NCBI GenBank assembly: GCA_903789665.1
Contig: CAIFEX010000024.1
Span: 1 to 51,645, forward strand
DNA length: 51,645 bases
Reading direction: 5' to 3'
Source: an uncultured Clostridium sp.
GTDB taxonomy: Bacteria > Bacillota > Clostridia > Clostridiales > Clostridiaceae
Shown here: in pieces, positions 8,414-17,141 of the stretch
Layout: each line of letters opens with the position of its first letter
Position numbering within the stretch: the first letter of the stretch is position 1
The notes under the pieces: generated by a model
Database searches by the model: none
Seen by the model: the letters and a program-made list of their open reading frames with translations, nothing else
What the model was told of the DNA's origin: nothing
Made by a program: the position numbers and the translations under genes

Positions 8414-9799
8414 CTAATCGACTATATCTCCCGGATTCAGAATTCCATTTGGATCAAATGCCTTTTTTATATTGTTCATAATTTCAATTTCCCTTTCAGT
8501 AAACTGAAGCGGCATATGTTTTTTTCTTGTCTTTCCGGTACCGTGCTCGGCAGTTATGGTACCTCCGTATTTCAGGGCAGTTTTGTACATCTTCTCTTTC
8601 AGTTCCTCATAGTATGAAGGCAGTCTGCCGTTTTCCCCCATGATAAAATTGTGAATATTTCCATCTGCAATATGTCCAAGAGATACTATATTGTTGTTAT
8701 ACTTCTCAGCCAATGCAGTTATATCGTCAAAGAAATCAGGCACGCTGGACGGTGGAACAGCTATATCAAGTGCATCCGATATATTGTCCTTATAAGGTTC
8801 ATAGGCATTGCTCCTTATTTCAAGGATGTTTCTCTGTTCTTTTGCAGTTTCCGCTATAACACTGTCCACTGAATTATATTTTTCACAAATCTCCACGATT
8901 CTTTCACTATTGGAATACAGTTCATCTTCAGTCGGCTCATCAAGCATAAATATGAGATCCACAGGGGCACTGTTGTCTACAGGCCATTTACTGCCAAGCT
9001 GATCTGCAGATTTTTTTGCCACAACCCTATCCATGTACTCCACAGCAAGAGGAGTAATGCCTTCCTGCAGTATTTTGGGAACTGAATCACAGGCTTCTCT
9101 CCTCGTATTAAATGAAACTATGAGAGTTCCAGTGTATTTGTTCTTTGCATAGAGTTTCAAGGTTGCCTTTGTAATAATTCCCAGGGTCCCTTCACTCCCA
9201 ATCATCATATGAAGCAGATCGTAGCCCATATTGTTCTTTATCAGTTTTCCGCCAAGAGTAACTATTTCGCCCGTCGGTAAAACCACTTCCACGGCTTTCA
9301 CATGGTTTCTCATAATTCCATGCTTTACAGCTTTCGTCCCGCCGGCATTCGTTGCAATCATACCACCTATCTGTGCCCCCTCATCTCCCGGGTGTATGGG
9401 GAAAAATAACTTGCCCTCACTTTTCAGTGCTTCCAGCAGATCTGCCAGAGTCACACCAGCTTCAACGGTTATCATCAAATTTTTTTCATCCAGCTCGACA
9501 ACCTTATTGAGCCTTTCAAGGGTTAAAACTATACCTGGTTTTATCGGTATGGCACCACCTACAACTCCCGTGCCGCCCCCTCTTGTAGTCACCGGAATCA
9601 GGTTTTTGTTTGCATATTTCAATATTTGGGATATTTCTTCCGGTGAAGCAGGTTTAACTACTACAGAATCCTCCGACGCTTCGGGTCTCAAAAGTGGTTC
9701 GGTTTCATCATAGAGATAACTTTGCATCTTGGACAGATCATCCAGCACCCAGTTCTCCCCTACAATTTGTTTTAAATTTCTGATTATTTCATCTTTCAT
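8414..9799 (-). CDS. FAD-binding 2-hydroxyacid dehydrogenase (GlcD/LctD-like), partner of EtfAB
   Basis: 461 residues. The FAD_binding_4 domain has PVTTRGGGTGVVGGAIP (about 70-86), HPGDEGAQIGGMIATNAGG and IGSEGTLGIITKATLKLY. The FAD-oxidase C domain has SLGHIADGNIHNF and TAEHGTGKTRKKHM, the substrate and metal residues of the D-lactate/glycolate dehydrogenase family. Last gene of the etfB-etfA operon (26 bp after etfA), the arrangement of the electron-bifurcating lactate dehydrogenase of Acetobacterium, in which NAD+ is reduced with lactate plus reduced ferredoxin. Here no lactate permease or lct regulator is present, and the operon is under two Leu T-boxes, so 2-hydroxyisocaproate is an alternative substrate. 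Start ATG 9799 has GAAGGGGG upstream. Confidence 0.88.
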   Translation of the reverse strand: MKDEIIRNLKQIVGENWVLDDLSKMQSYLYDETEPLLRPEASEDSVVVKPASPEEISQILKYANKNLIPVTTRGGGTGVVGGAIPIKPGIVLTLERLNKVVELDEKNLMITVEAGVTLADLLEALKSEGKLFFPIHPGDEGAQIGGMIATNAGGTKAVKHGIMRNHVKAVEVVLPTGEIVTLGGKLIKNNMGYDLLHMMIGSEGTLGIITKATLKLYAKNKYTGTLIVSFNTRREACDSVPKILQEGITPLAVEYMDRVVAKKSADQLGSKWPVDNSAPVDLIFMLDEPTEDELYSNSERIVEICEKYNSVDSVIAETAKEQRNILEIRSNAYEPYKDNISDALDIAVPPSSVPDFFDDITALAEKYNNNIVSLGHIADGNIHNFIMGENGRLPSYYEELKEKMYKTALKYGGTITAEHGTGKTRKKHMPLQFTEREIEIMNNIKKAFDPNGILNPGDIVD

Positions 9800-9825
9800 T
9801 ATCCATTTACCCCCTTCTATCAATA

Positions 9826-10812
9826 TTAGACTGCAGTTTTATTTTTGATCTCATCTATCAATTTAGGTATTATTTCATACATGTCCCCCACTATGCCATA
9901 ATCGGCCACATTGAATATCGGAGCCGAGGGATCCTCATTTATTGCCACTATGAACTCCGATTCCTTCATCCCTGCCAGATGCTGCGGCGCACCTGAAATT
10001 CCACATGCTATATACAATTTGGGTTTCACCCTGTTGCCACTGTACCCGACTTGAAAGTCCTTTGAAATAAATCCGTCATCTACAACGCTTCTGCTTGCAC
10101 CAACAAGTCCTCCCAGTAAATCCGCCAGCTCCTTAATCATTTTGAAATCCTCCGGCTTTTTCAACCCCTTTCCTGCTGCCACCACCACATTTGCCTCCGA
10201 GATATTGACTTCCTGATCCTTCAATTTACATATAACTTTCACCCTGGGTTTTTGAAGCTTTACCGCATTTATTTTCACAATTTCTCCGCTATTTTGCTCA
10301 TTTCTTTCTGCTTCGTCAAACTCTTTATACCTGACTGTAGACATCTGTGGATAAGTATCTGTTTTTATATGGGCCAGTATATTTTCACTAAAGGCAGGTC
10401 TTATCTGAACCAGTTTTTCGTCTTCATCTATTTTAAGTCCGGTACAATCTGCAGTAAGACCTGTATTTAATGCTGCCGCCAGTCTAGGTGCCAGTGATCT
10501 TCCAAGACTGGTAGCCCCTATAAGAAAGATCTCCGGTTTAATTTTATTGACGACCTGCTCAAGATTCATCTTGTATATTAATTCTTCAGGTCCGTCGAAT
10601 ACATCATCTTCTACGTAAAAGACCTTGTCCGCACCTCTGTATATCAACTCCTCAGCTTTTATTCCCCTTGGGCCGAGAAGTACACTGTATACCGGAACAC
10701 CCAATTTATCTGCAAGCTCCCTGGCTTTTCCGAGGAGCTCATAGCTCACCTTGTGTATATTTCCATTTTTCTGTTCTGCAAAAACCAGTACGCCGTTATA
10801 TTCCTTTTCCAT
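9826..10812 (-). CDS. etfA: Electron transfer flavoprotein alpha subunit
   Basis: 328 residues. N-terminal ETF domain (GVLVFAEQKNGNIHKVSYELL) and C-terminal FAD domain with GGLVGASRSVVDDGF, QVGYSGNRVKPKLYIACGIS and APIFNVADYGIVGD, which place the FAD. It has no extra N-terminal ferredoxin domain. It forms the EtfAB heterodimer that passes electrons between the dehydrogenase flavin, NAD and ferredoxin. ATG 10812 was chosen because AAGGTGG lies before it. The etfB stop is only 4 bp away, so the genes are translationally linked. Confidence 0.93.
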   Translation of the reverse strand: MEKEYNGVLVFAEQKNGNIHKVSYELLGKARELADKLGVPVYSVLLGPRGIKAEELIYRGADKVFYVEDDVFDGPEELIYKMNLEQVVNKIKPEIFLIGATSLGRSLAPRLAAALNTGLTADCTGLKIDEDEKLVQIRPAFSENILAHIKTDTYPQMSTVRYKEFDEAERNEQNSGEIVKINAVKLQKPRVKVICKLKDQEVNISEANVVVAAGKGLKKPEDFKMIKELADLLGGLVGASRSVVDDGFISKDFQVGYSGNRVKPKLYIACGISGAPQHLAGMKESEFIVAINEDPSAPIFNVADYGIVGDMYEIIPKLIDEIKNKTAV

Positions 10813-10816
10813 ATTA

Positions 10817-11617
10817 TCAGTCCACCACCTTTTTTTCTCTAAATATACCAGCAAGTCTCTCAACTGCCTGTGAAATATTTTCCCTGTAAATTTTCCCTTC
10901 CCGTTTTGCCGCCTGCGGTACTTCTATTTTTTTTACCTTTGTAGGAGAACCTTTAAAACCAATTTCGTTTTCACTAAGATTTCCCTCCAGATCCTTAAAT
11001 GTCATAACTTCTATTTCAGCTTTTCTCGCTTTCATCTTGTTTTTAAAAGACGGAAGTCTTGGAACATTTATGTCCTTTGTCACCGTAATAAGGGCCGGCA
11101 GTCTCATGCTTTTCAAATAAGTCCCCGCCCATATTTCAGAACGCACTTTGATTTCATTTTCGTCGACCCCTTCAATTTTACTTATATAACTTCCATGAGG
11201 AACATTTAAAAATTCCGCTATTTCAGGTCCAACTTGTCCTGTATCACCGTCCACAGTCTTCTCACCGGCAATTACAAGATCATACTTCCCTATCTTTTTA
11301 ATTGCACCTGACAATATAGTGGATGTCGCCCTGGTATCCGATCCACCAAATTTTATGTCGCTTACAAGCACTCCTTTTGAAGCTCCCCTTGCGATACATT
11401 CCCTTAAAGCATCTTTTGCACTCGGCGGCCCCATACTTACAGCCGTTATAGTGGTGGAATCAACCTTTTCACCAATCTGTACCGCCGCTTCCAGGGCGTT
11501 TAAATCAAAAGGATTGATCTCTGTACCTGCAGATTTACGATCCACCACTCCCCTTTCGCTGTCGAATTTCACTTTTTCCATATCCGGTACCTGTTTAATT
11601 AAAACTATTATGTTCAA
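10817..11617 (-). CDS. etfB: Electron transfer flavoprotein beta subunit
   Basis: 266 residues beginning MNIIVLIKQVPDMEKVKF, the standard EtfB start. The start is TTG 11617: GGAGGG lies 8 nt before it, whereas the ATG at 11632 is itself part of that ribosome binding site. The AMP/FAD-binding region has AGEKTVDGDTGQVGPEIAEFL, and the recognition-loop region LPALITVTKDINVPRLPSFK is intact. In bifurcating Etfs this subunit holds the second FAD. First gene of the Leu-T-box operon. Confidence 0.93.
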   Translation of the reverse strand: MNIIVLIKQVPDMEKVKFDSERGVVDRKSAGTEINPFDLNALEAAVQIGEKVDSTTITAVSMGPPSAKDALRECIARGASKGVLVSDIKFGGSDTRATSTILSGAIKKIGKYDLVIAGEKTVDGDTGQVGPEIAEFLNVPHGSYISKIEGVDENEIKVRSEIWAGTYLKSMRLPALITVTKDINVPRLPSFKNKMKARKAEIEVMTFKDLEGNLSENEIGFKGSPTKVKKIEVPQAAKREGKIYRENISQAVERLAGIFREKKVVD

Positions 11618-11639
11618 TGTATTACCCTCCATCTTTTTT

Positions 11640-11672
11640 ATACTGATAATGGTATTATACCATTATCAGTAT
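11640..11672 (-). promoter_or_regulatory. Perfect 33-bp palindrome before etfB, possible operator over an internal -10
   Basis: Sixteen bases on each side of one central base are exact inverse complements: ATACTGATAATGGTAT on the left and its complement on the right. It is placed between the second T-box terminator and the etfB ribosome binding site. Read on the minus strand the centre is GGTATAATACC, which includes TATAAT. No T-run follows on the minus strand, so it is not an obvious terminator. TGGT...ACCA half sites resemble operators of FadR-type GntR regulators, but the spacing differs. Confidence 0.6.
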
Positions 11673-11702
11673 ATTATTTAGAAAATTTTTCAAATTTGGC
11701 AT

Positions 11703-11912
11703 ATAAAAAAACAGGCTCCTCCTTGGGGCGAGAAGTCTGTTCGCGGTACCACCCAATTTTATACTCAATTAAATAACGGTTTTTAACCGGTAAAGCCTAC
11801 TTGTAATTTCAGCTTCCAGCTCCAGGACGAGTTCAGCAAACTCTACTTACAGGCTTTCACCAAAAAACCTGCTCTCTTTGAAATAGAAATTATACCTACT
11901 GCTTCCCTTCAC
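11703..11912 (-). ncRNA. T-box riboswitch 2 of the tandem pair, specifier CUC (Leu)
   Basis: On the minus strand stem I has AGCAGUAGGU and the specifier strand CUGAA-CUC-G (codon at 11829-11831). The GAGAGCAGG...GGUGAAAGCCUG distal element follows family form. The T-box AAUUGGGUGGUACCGCGAA is followed by a terminator pairing AACAGACTTCTC with GAGGAGCCTGTT and seven T (11703-11741). It ends about 90 bp before etfB. Confidence 0.88.
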
Positions 11913-11941
11913 AGCTTGTCAATATCTATATAAGTTAATAT

Positions 11942-12147
11942 AAAAAAACAGATTTCTCTATGGGGCGAGAAATCTGTTCGCGGTACCACCCAATTTTGTA
12001 CTCAATCCATTAACGGCATTTGTCGGCACAGCCTACTGTTATTTCAGCCTGCAACTCAAAGGTGAGTTCAACACGCATTATTTACGGTCCTTCCACCTTC
12101 TCCCGCTCTCTCTAAAATACATGACATGTTTACTATTCCTTATCTCA
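11942..12147 (-). ncRNA. T-box riboswitch 1 of the tandem pair, specifier CUC (Leu)
   Basis: On the minus strand the specifier loop has AAUAGUAA opposite UGAA-CUC-A (codon at 12064-12066), between helices AAGG/CCUU and ACAUG/CGUGU. The T-box motif lies at 11976-11991, and a perfect terminator pairs AACAGATTTCTC with GAGAAATCTGTT, then T-run. It is a complete element in series with the next one, with no promoter between them. Confidence 0.88.
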
Positions 12148-12176
12148 GTTTTTATATCAACTTTAAATTATCATTA

Positions 12177-12205
12177 AGTATAATATAGATTATTTTCAAT
12201 GTCAA
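12177..12205 (-). promoter_or_regulatory. Strong SigA-type promoter of the tandem Leu T-box transcript
   Basis: TTGACA (12200-12205), a 17-bp spacer and TATACT (12177-12182) on the minus strand, about 30 bp before stem I. Confidence 0.75.
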
Positions 12206-12254
12206 TATATATTTAAAAAAATTACAGGGCAAACGCATGAAAAGTAATATTTTA

Positions 12255-12623
12255 TTACTCAAGGACTGTTATTTTTCCCTTCTGCTCGCTTTTCCTTATA
12301 GCTAAACCTATGCTTTTTAAATTTTTCCACTCTTTTCTCGTACTAAGCCAGTCTATATCTTCTGTAACGTAATATTCTCTCGTGTCCCTCCTGCTGTGTC
12401 CTTTGTCAAAGGATCTGGTACAGCTGTATGAAATATCTTTAAATCCCGTTTGAAGAGTCCAAATCCACCGCATATAATAACTGATAAAATTATTATATCC
12501 AGAATAATCTTTTGTCTGATATTCTTCAATTAAAACGTCCCCCCAAATATTATAAATATTAACATTTAAATTATAACATAATTTCCTATCTCTCAAATGT
12601 CTTGTCAAATCAAAAGCCTCCAT
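12255..12623 (-). pseudogene. ISAs1-family transposase remnant
   Basis: A 122-codon open frame whose second half (SCTRSFDKGHSRRDTREYYV, then TEDIDWLSTRKEWKNLKSIG and GKITVLE) matches the middle of ISAs1/H-repeat DDE transposases, just before the usual RYYISSL block. The frame stops exactly there with two stop codons, and the first 60 residues do not match. Both the N-terminal DDE part and the C-terminal part are missing. No inverted repeats are visible. The gene is dead. Confidence 0.65.
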
Positions 12624-12810
12624 TTATATCGTAATTAAATGGCGATTTTTTATGGAAAAAATTTATAATTTTGATACATACAGTAAATTATCGTGATTCA
12701 TTCAACTCACAAACTTGAGTTTTTACACACATTAATGATATAATAAAAACTATTAGTAAGTTTTAAATTAAATTTTAAGACTTAATAACAATTTTAAGGA
12801 GGAAAATACA

Positions 12811-13812
12811 TTGAATAAAAGAACCTTATCTGTTATTATGAGTCTTACATTGGTATTGGTAACCTGCGGAAACGTTTTTGCCGTATCTTCTACGACAAGC
12901 GAACTGCAGCAGACTCAGAATGACAAAAGGCAATTGGAATCAAAAGTGGGGGATTTAAATAGTCAGATCAATGGCGTGATACAAAAAATTGATGAAAATA
13001 AAAAAGATATGAACAGAATCGCCAATAATATTAAAAACACACAGGCTAAACTGCAGACTGCAAAAAATAATTCCCAACTTCAAAGAGATCTTTTCAAAAA
13101 AAGAGTACGTGCTATGTATGTAAATGGCACTAGTGGATATTTGGAGATCATACTATCTTCCAAAGATTTTAGTGACTTTTTATCCAGAATTGATACTATC
13201 ACAAAAGTTATAAAATTTGACAATGGTGTCATTGCTAAACTCAAGAAAAATGAACTGGCCATAGAACAGGAAAAGAAAAATCTAAACGATGAAAATATTA
13301 AATTACAGTCTTTAAAAACAAGCAACGAAACTATTCTTTCCAAATTAAACAGCGATATTAGAGAGCAAAAGTCCTTACTTGCTTCAACTACAGTAAAAGA
13401 ACAAAAATTACTCGCAGCACAAAGTGAACAAGCTGCCGCTGCCAGAGCTTCTCATTCTACTACTGTAGCCATGGCCATGGCGGGGAAGCAGGCTTTATCT
13501 CGTGGAAGTACAGGTTCAGCACCTTCTTCTTCCTCAAAAGTTTTGACTATGCAGGCTACTGCTTACTGCGACAATGGATACACTGCAACTGGAGTACCTA
13601 CCAGAAGAAATTCAGGTGGTTATAGTACTATAGCCGTAGATCCCAGGGTTATACCTCTTGGCTCCAGAGTTTATGTACAGGGATATGGATATGCAATTGC
13701 TGCAGATACCGGTGGTGCTATAAATGGAAATATAATAGATCTATATGTACCGACTCAGGCAGAAGCTGAAAGCTGGGGTAGAAGAACTGTTACTGTATAT
13801 GTACTTAATTAA
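12811..13812 (+). CDS. Secreted coiled-coil protein with C-terminal 3D domain
   Basis: 333 residues from a TTG start with AAGGAGGAAAATACA before it. A signal peptide (MNKRTLSVIMSLTLVLVTCG, cleavage near VFA) precedes a long PcsB-like coiled coil (about 30-210). A Ser/Ala linker then leads to a 3D domain (about 245-333) with the three conserved Asp: AVDPRVIPLG, AADTGG and IDLYVPT. The domain has the double-psi beta-barrel fold of MltA lytic transglycosylases; Bacillus YocH-type proteins act as wall hydrolases. It is likely a peptidoglycan-remodelling enzyme. It is monocistronic and followed by a strong hairpin. Confidence 0.88.
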   Translation: MNKRTLSVIMSLTLVLVTCGNVFAVSSTTSELQQTQNDKRQLESKVGDLNSQINGVIQKIDENKKDMNRIANNIKNTQAKLQTAKNNSQLQRDLFKKRVRAMYVNGTSGYLEIILSSKDFSDFLSRIDTITKVIKFDNGVIAKLKKNELAIEQEKKNLNDENIKLQSLKTSNETILSKLNSDIREQKSLLASTTVKEQKLLAAQSEQAAAARASHSTTVAMAMAGKQALSRGSTGSAPSSSSKVLTMQATAYCDNGYTATGVPTRRNSGGYSTIAVDPRVIPLGSRVYVQGYGYAIAADTGGAINGNIIDLYVPTQAEAESWGRRTVTVYVLN

Positions 13813-13889
13813 TTCATATTTCAGTATACATATACAAGATGATAAAAGGTATGGTTCTGGACAAAGGAAGCGTACTCTGTATTACAATT

Positions 13890-13932
13890 GAAAAAGGATG
13901 GTCTGTATCAATACAGGCCGTCCTTTTTTATA
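13890..13932. terminator. Bidirectional terminator
   Basis: AAAAAGGATGG and CTGTAT pair with ATACAG and CCGTCCTTTTTT. It serves the 3D-domain gene and the convergent permease pseudogene. Confidence 0.8.
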
Positions 13933-13939
13933 TTATTAT

Positions 13940-15212
13940 TTATACAGCAGTCTTTTCATCTTTCCCAATATACTTTTTCTCGTACCTCCTGTACATTGCA
14001 ACTGCCACTATTGCAAAGAAAAGAGGACCTCCTATCATCCAGATGGTATCCGTAAGATTTCCATCAACTGCCGGTTCGATTATAGTAAAGAAATTGGCAA
14101 ACCCCACTGTAAAGGTAACTAATATAGTACACAACCAAGTTGAAAATTTACTTTTATAGACTTCAAAAGGTTTCACTATTTCTTTCTTTTTCTTGAAAGA
14201 TATAAATGCCCCGGCCAGGAATATATAAGGCAGTGTCATTGCCACATTGGTCATAAGTACAAGTCTTGAGAAGAACTTTGCAGCTGCAGCCCCGCCAAAG
14301 GATACAAGTGCTACAAATACCACGACAACTATGCATTGCACCCATATAGCATTTATAGGCATTCCATTTTTTATATCTGCCAATTTTCCAGGCCACAGTT
14401 CCTTAGGAGTACCTTCTATAATCTATTTCAAAGGTGAATAACACAGGGTAAAGAAAGCTCCAGTCAGTGCCAGGAACATAGACAATCCCATGAATCTGGC
14501 TACCCAGGCTCCAAGGACAAGTGAAGAAGCTTGGCTCATTCCAAAGCTCTTGCCAAGTTCAAACCCCAGATTCTGCATGACTACATAGGAACAGTTTGCC
14601 ATATGAACTCCTTTCGAAGATAATACGGTATTCCAGTTGGTAAATATGCCACATAAAAATATACCCACTGAATAGCCTACTGTAATAATCAAGGCTGCTA
14701 TAGTAACTCCCTTGGGAAATGTCACTTCAGCATTTTCAGTCTGATCAACCAGTCCCCCTACTACTTCAATACCGCCATAGGCAAATATTGCAAAAACTAT
14801 AAACGATAACATTCCAATCGAAGATGAATATGCCGGATTAGGCGACTTTACAAAAGACGCAGCTGAAACGACCGGCTGTGCCAGATGTCCTCCGTTTGAT
14901 ACAAGTACAATTATTCACCATCCATACTATATAAGAAGCAAACCACATGAATGTACCTATAAAAGCATATTTGGGCCCGACAGATTTTTCCATCCAGGAA
15001 TAAATTCCGCCCTTTTCATTTTTAAATGCAGCACCGTATTCAGCCATCATAAAAGCATAAGGTATAAAAAATGTAAGTCCGGATAAGATATACCAGGTAA
15101 TTGCACCGTACCCCATCAAATAAAATGACCTAGGCATATTGGCAAAACCAAACACTGAAGTAAATATCATCAATATTAAGGCAATAAGTGTAAGTTTTTT
15201 ATTATTATTCTT
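13940..15212 (-). pseudogene. Decayed copy of the adjacent YjeM-like amino acid permease
   Basis: It aligns along its length with the intact gene at 15407-16930. Three lesions are visible. The start codon is lost: the sequence before KKLTLIALIL holds no ATG, GTG or TTG in frame. A 233-bp deletion at 14913/14914 (intact copy 16381-16613) fuses MVN to an out-of-frame stretch. A CAG-to-TAG change at about 14422 follows YSPLK. Three open pieces remain (14838-15173, 14423-14812, 13940-14383). None would be a functional transporter. Confidence 0.9.
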
Positions 15213-15340
15213 TATTTTAAATATTAATTATATTCTTATTATTTGTAATTTTCTGTTTATCCTATCCTGATTATTTTAAAAATATATATCAAAATTGAGA
15301 TAAATTTAACTTTTATGTATATTCATACAATATTTTTCGT

Positions 15341-15383
15341 AAAAAATAGACTACTGTACAAATTTAATCATACAGTAGTCTTC
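15341..15383 (-). terminator. Terminator of the intact YjeM-like gene
   Basis: On the minus strand AGACTACTGTA, a loop, TACAGTAGTCT and then ATTTTTT. Confidence 0.8.
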
Positions 15384-15406
15384 TTTGACGTTAAATATTA
15401 TCTAGT

Positions 15407-16930
15407 TCATACGGCGGTCTTTTTACCCTTTTTAACATATTTTTTCTCATACCTGTCATACATCACAATTGCTACTATTGCAAAGAAAAGAGGACCTCCT
15501 ATCATCCAGATGGTATCCGTAAGATTTCCATCAACTGCCGGTTCGATTATAGTAAAGAAATTTGCAAATCCAACTGTAAAGGTAACCAATATGGTCCAAA
15601 GCCAGGTTGAAAATTTACTCTTGTACACCACAAAGGGTTTTACTATTTCCTTCTTCTTTTTAAAGGATATAAATGCACCTGACAGGAACATATAAGGCAG
15701 TGTCATTGCCACATTGGTCATAAGTACAAGTCTTGAGAAGAATTTTGCAGCTGCATCTCCGCCAAATGACACAAGTGCCACAAACAATACAACAACTATA
15801 CATTGCACCCACATAGCATTTATAGGCATTCCATTTTTTATTTCCGCCATTTTTCCAGGCCACAATTCCTTCGGAGTACCTTCTATAATCTGTTTCAGAG
15901 GTGAATAACACAGGGTAAAGAAAGCTCCAGTCAGTGCCAGGAACATAGACAACCCCATGAATCTGGCTACCCAGGCTCCAAGGACAAGTGAAGAAGCTTG
16001 GCTCATGCCAAAACTCTTGCCAAGTTCAAACCCCAGATTCTGCATGACTACATAGGCACAGTTTGCCATATGAACTCCCTTTGAAGACAGCACGGTATTC
16101 CAGTTTGTAAATATACCGCACATAAATATTCCTATCGAATATCCTACAGTAATAATCAAGGCTGCTATAGTAACTCCCTTGGGAAATGTCACTTCAGCAT
16201 TTTCAGTCTGATCAACCAGTCCCCCTACTACTTCAATACCGCCATAGGCAAATATTGCAAAAACTATAAACGATAACATTCCAATCGAAGATGAATATGC
16301 CGGATTAGGCGACTTTACAAAAGACGCAGCTGAAACGACCGGCTGTGCCAGATGTCCTCCGTTTGATACAAGTACAATTAAAGCTCCAACAAGCAGAAGG
16401 ACATTCAAAAGTACCACTGCAATACCTCCCACTGAAGTCACTTTTGTGATTTTCTCCAGACCTCTCGAGGCCGTAAACGTTACAAATATTATCCAAATCA
16501 TTCCCAGTATTCCTATAGTCTGGGTGGAATTCAATCCAAAAATTCCCCAGGTGGAAGTTACATCTTTTCCCCAGATGGCATTTGAAAATGGAATCCATAT
16601 TGTAGAACATATATTCACCATCCATACTATATAAGAAGCAAACCACATAAATGTACCTATAAAAGCATATTTGGGCCCGACAGATTTTTCCATCCAGGAA
16701 TAAATTCCGCCCTTTTCATTTTTAAATGCGGCACCGTATTCAGCCATCATAAAAGCATAGGGTATAAAAAACGTAAGTCCGGATATAATATACCAGGGAA
16801 TTGCACCGTACCCCATCAAATAAAATGACCTAGGCATATTGGCAAAACCAAATACCGAAGTGAATATCATCAGTATTAAGGCGATAAGTGTCAATTTCTT
16901 ATTCTTGGTTTCGGTTTCATTTGATGCCAT
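15407..16930 (-). CDS. APC-superfamily amino acid permease, YjeM-like (glutamate/GABA antiporter group)
   Basis: 507 residues with about 12 membrane segments. The first helix region has LILMIFTSVFGFANMPRSFYLMGYGA (the GxG-like substrate loop of APC proteins), followed by YAFMMAEYGAAFKNEKGG and IYSWMEKSVGPKYAF. The mid-region LSFIVFAIFAYGGIEVVGGL is the TM6 substrate-site helix. The layout is that of YjeM/GadC-type glutamate:GABA transporters; the substrate is unproven. GGAGGG lies 8 nt before ATG. The RocB-like peptidase gene upstream (17142) is on the same strand, but a 200-bp gap with a 17-bp inverted repeat intervenes, so it probably has its own promoter. Confidence 0.87.
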   Translation of the reverse strand: MASNETETKNKKLTLIALILMIFTSVFGFANMPRSFYLMGYGAIPWYIISGLTFFIPYAFMMAEYGAAFKNEKGGIYSWMEKSVGPKYAFIGTFMWFASYIVWMVNICSTIWIPFSNAIWGKDVTSTWGIFGLNSTQTIGILGMIWIIFVTFTASRGLEKITKVTSVGGIAVVLLNVLLLVGALIVLVSNGGHLAQPVVSAASFVKSPNPAYSSSIGMLSFIVFAIFAYGGIEVVGGLVDQTENAEVTFPKGVTIAALIITVGYSIGIFMCGIFTNWNTVLSSKGVHMANCAYVVMQNLGFELGKSFGMSQASSLVLGAWVARFMGLSMFLALTGAFFTLCYSPLKQIIEGTPKELWPGKMAEIKNGMPINAMWVQCIVVVLFVALVSFGGDAAAKFFSRLVLMTNVAMTLPYMFLSGAFISFKKKKEIVKPFVVYKSKFSTWLWTILVTFTVGFANFFTIIEPAVDGNLTDTIWMIGGPLFFAIVAIVMYDRYEKKYVKKGKKTAV

Positions 16931-17002
16931 TATTTTCCCTCCCTTTATTATAAATAATAAGTAGATATTACTACTTTAGTATTTATTATATCCTCTCCTG
17001 TT

Positions 17003-17042
17003 TTTTTTGCAATACTTAACTTAAATTAAGTATTGCAAAAAA
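17003..17042. promoter_or_regulatory. 17-bp inverted repeat upstream of the YjeM-like permease
   Basis: TTTTTTGCAATACTTAA (17003-17019) and its exact complement (17026-17042) flank a six-base spacer. Neither strand has T after the 3' arm (A-runs instead), so it looks more like an operator or an mRNA hairpin than an intrinsic terminator. Confidence 0.5.
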
Positions 17043-17141
17043 TTTTTTCCATTTATTCTTATTTGATAAACACTGTTTTTGAAATATATTTTATGATATT
17101 ATTCTTTTATTTCAATATTCTATATAATTTATTCTGCTGTA

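Larger units (their letters stand above)
13940..16930 (-). repeat. Tandem direct duplication of a permease gene
   Basis: Two direct copies, 13940-15212 and 15407-16930, are separated by about 195 bp. Divergence is uneven: 14682-14913 and 16149-16380 (232 bp) are identical base for base, while the flanking 40 bp differ at several positions. That pattern suggests gene conversion. Confidence 0.85.
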
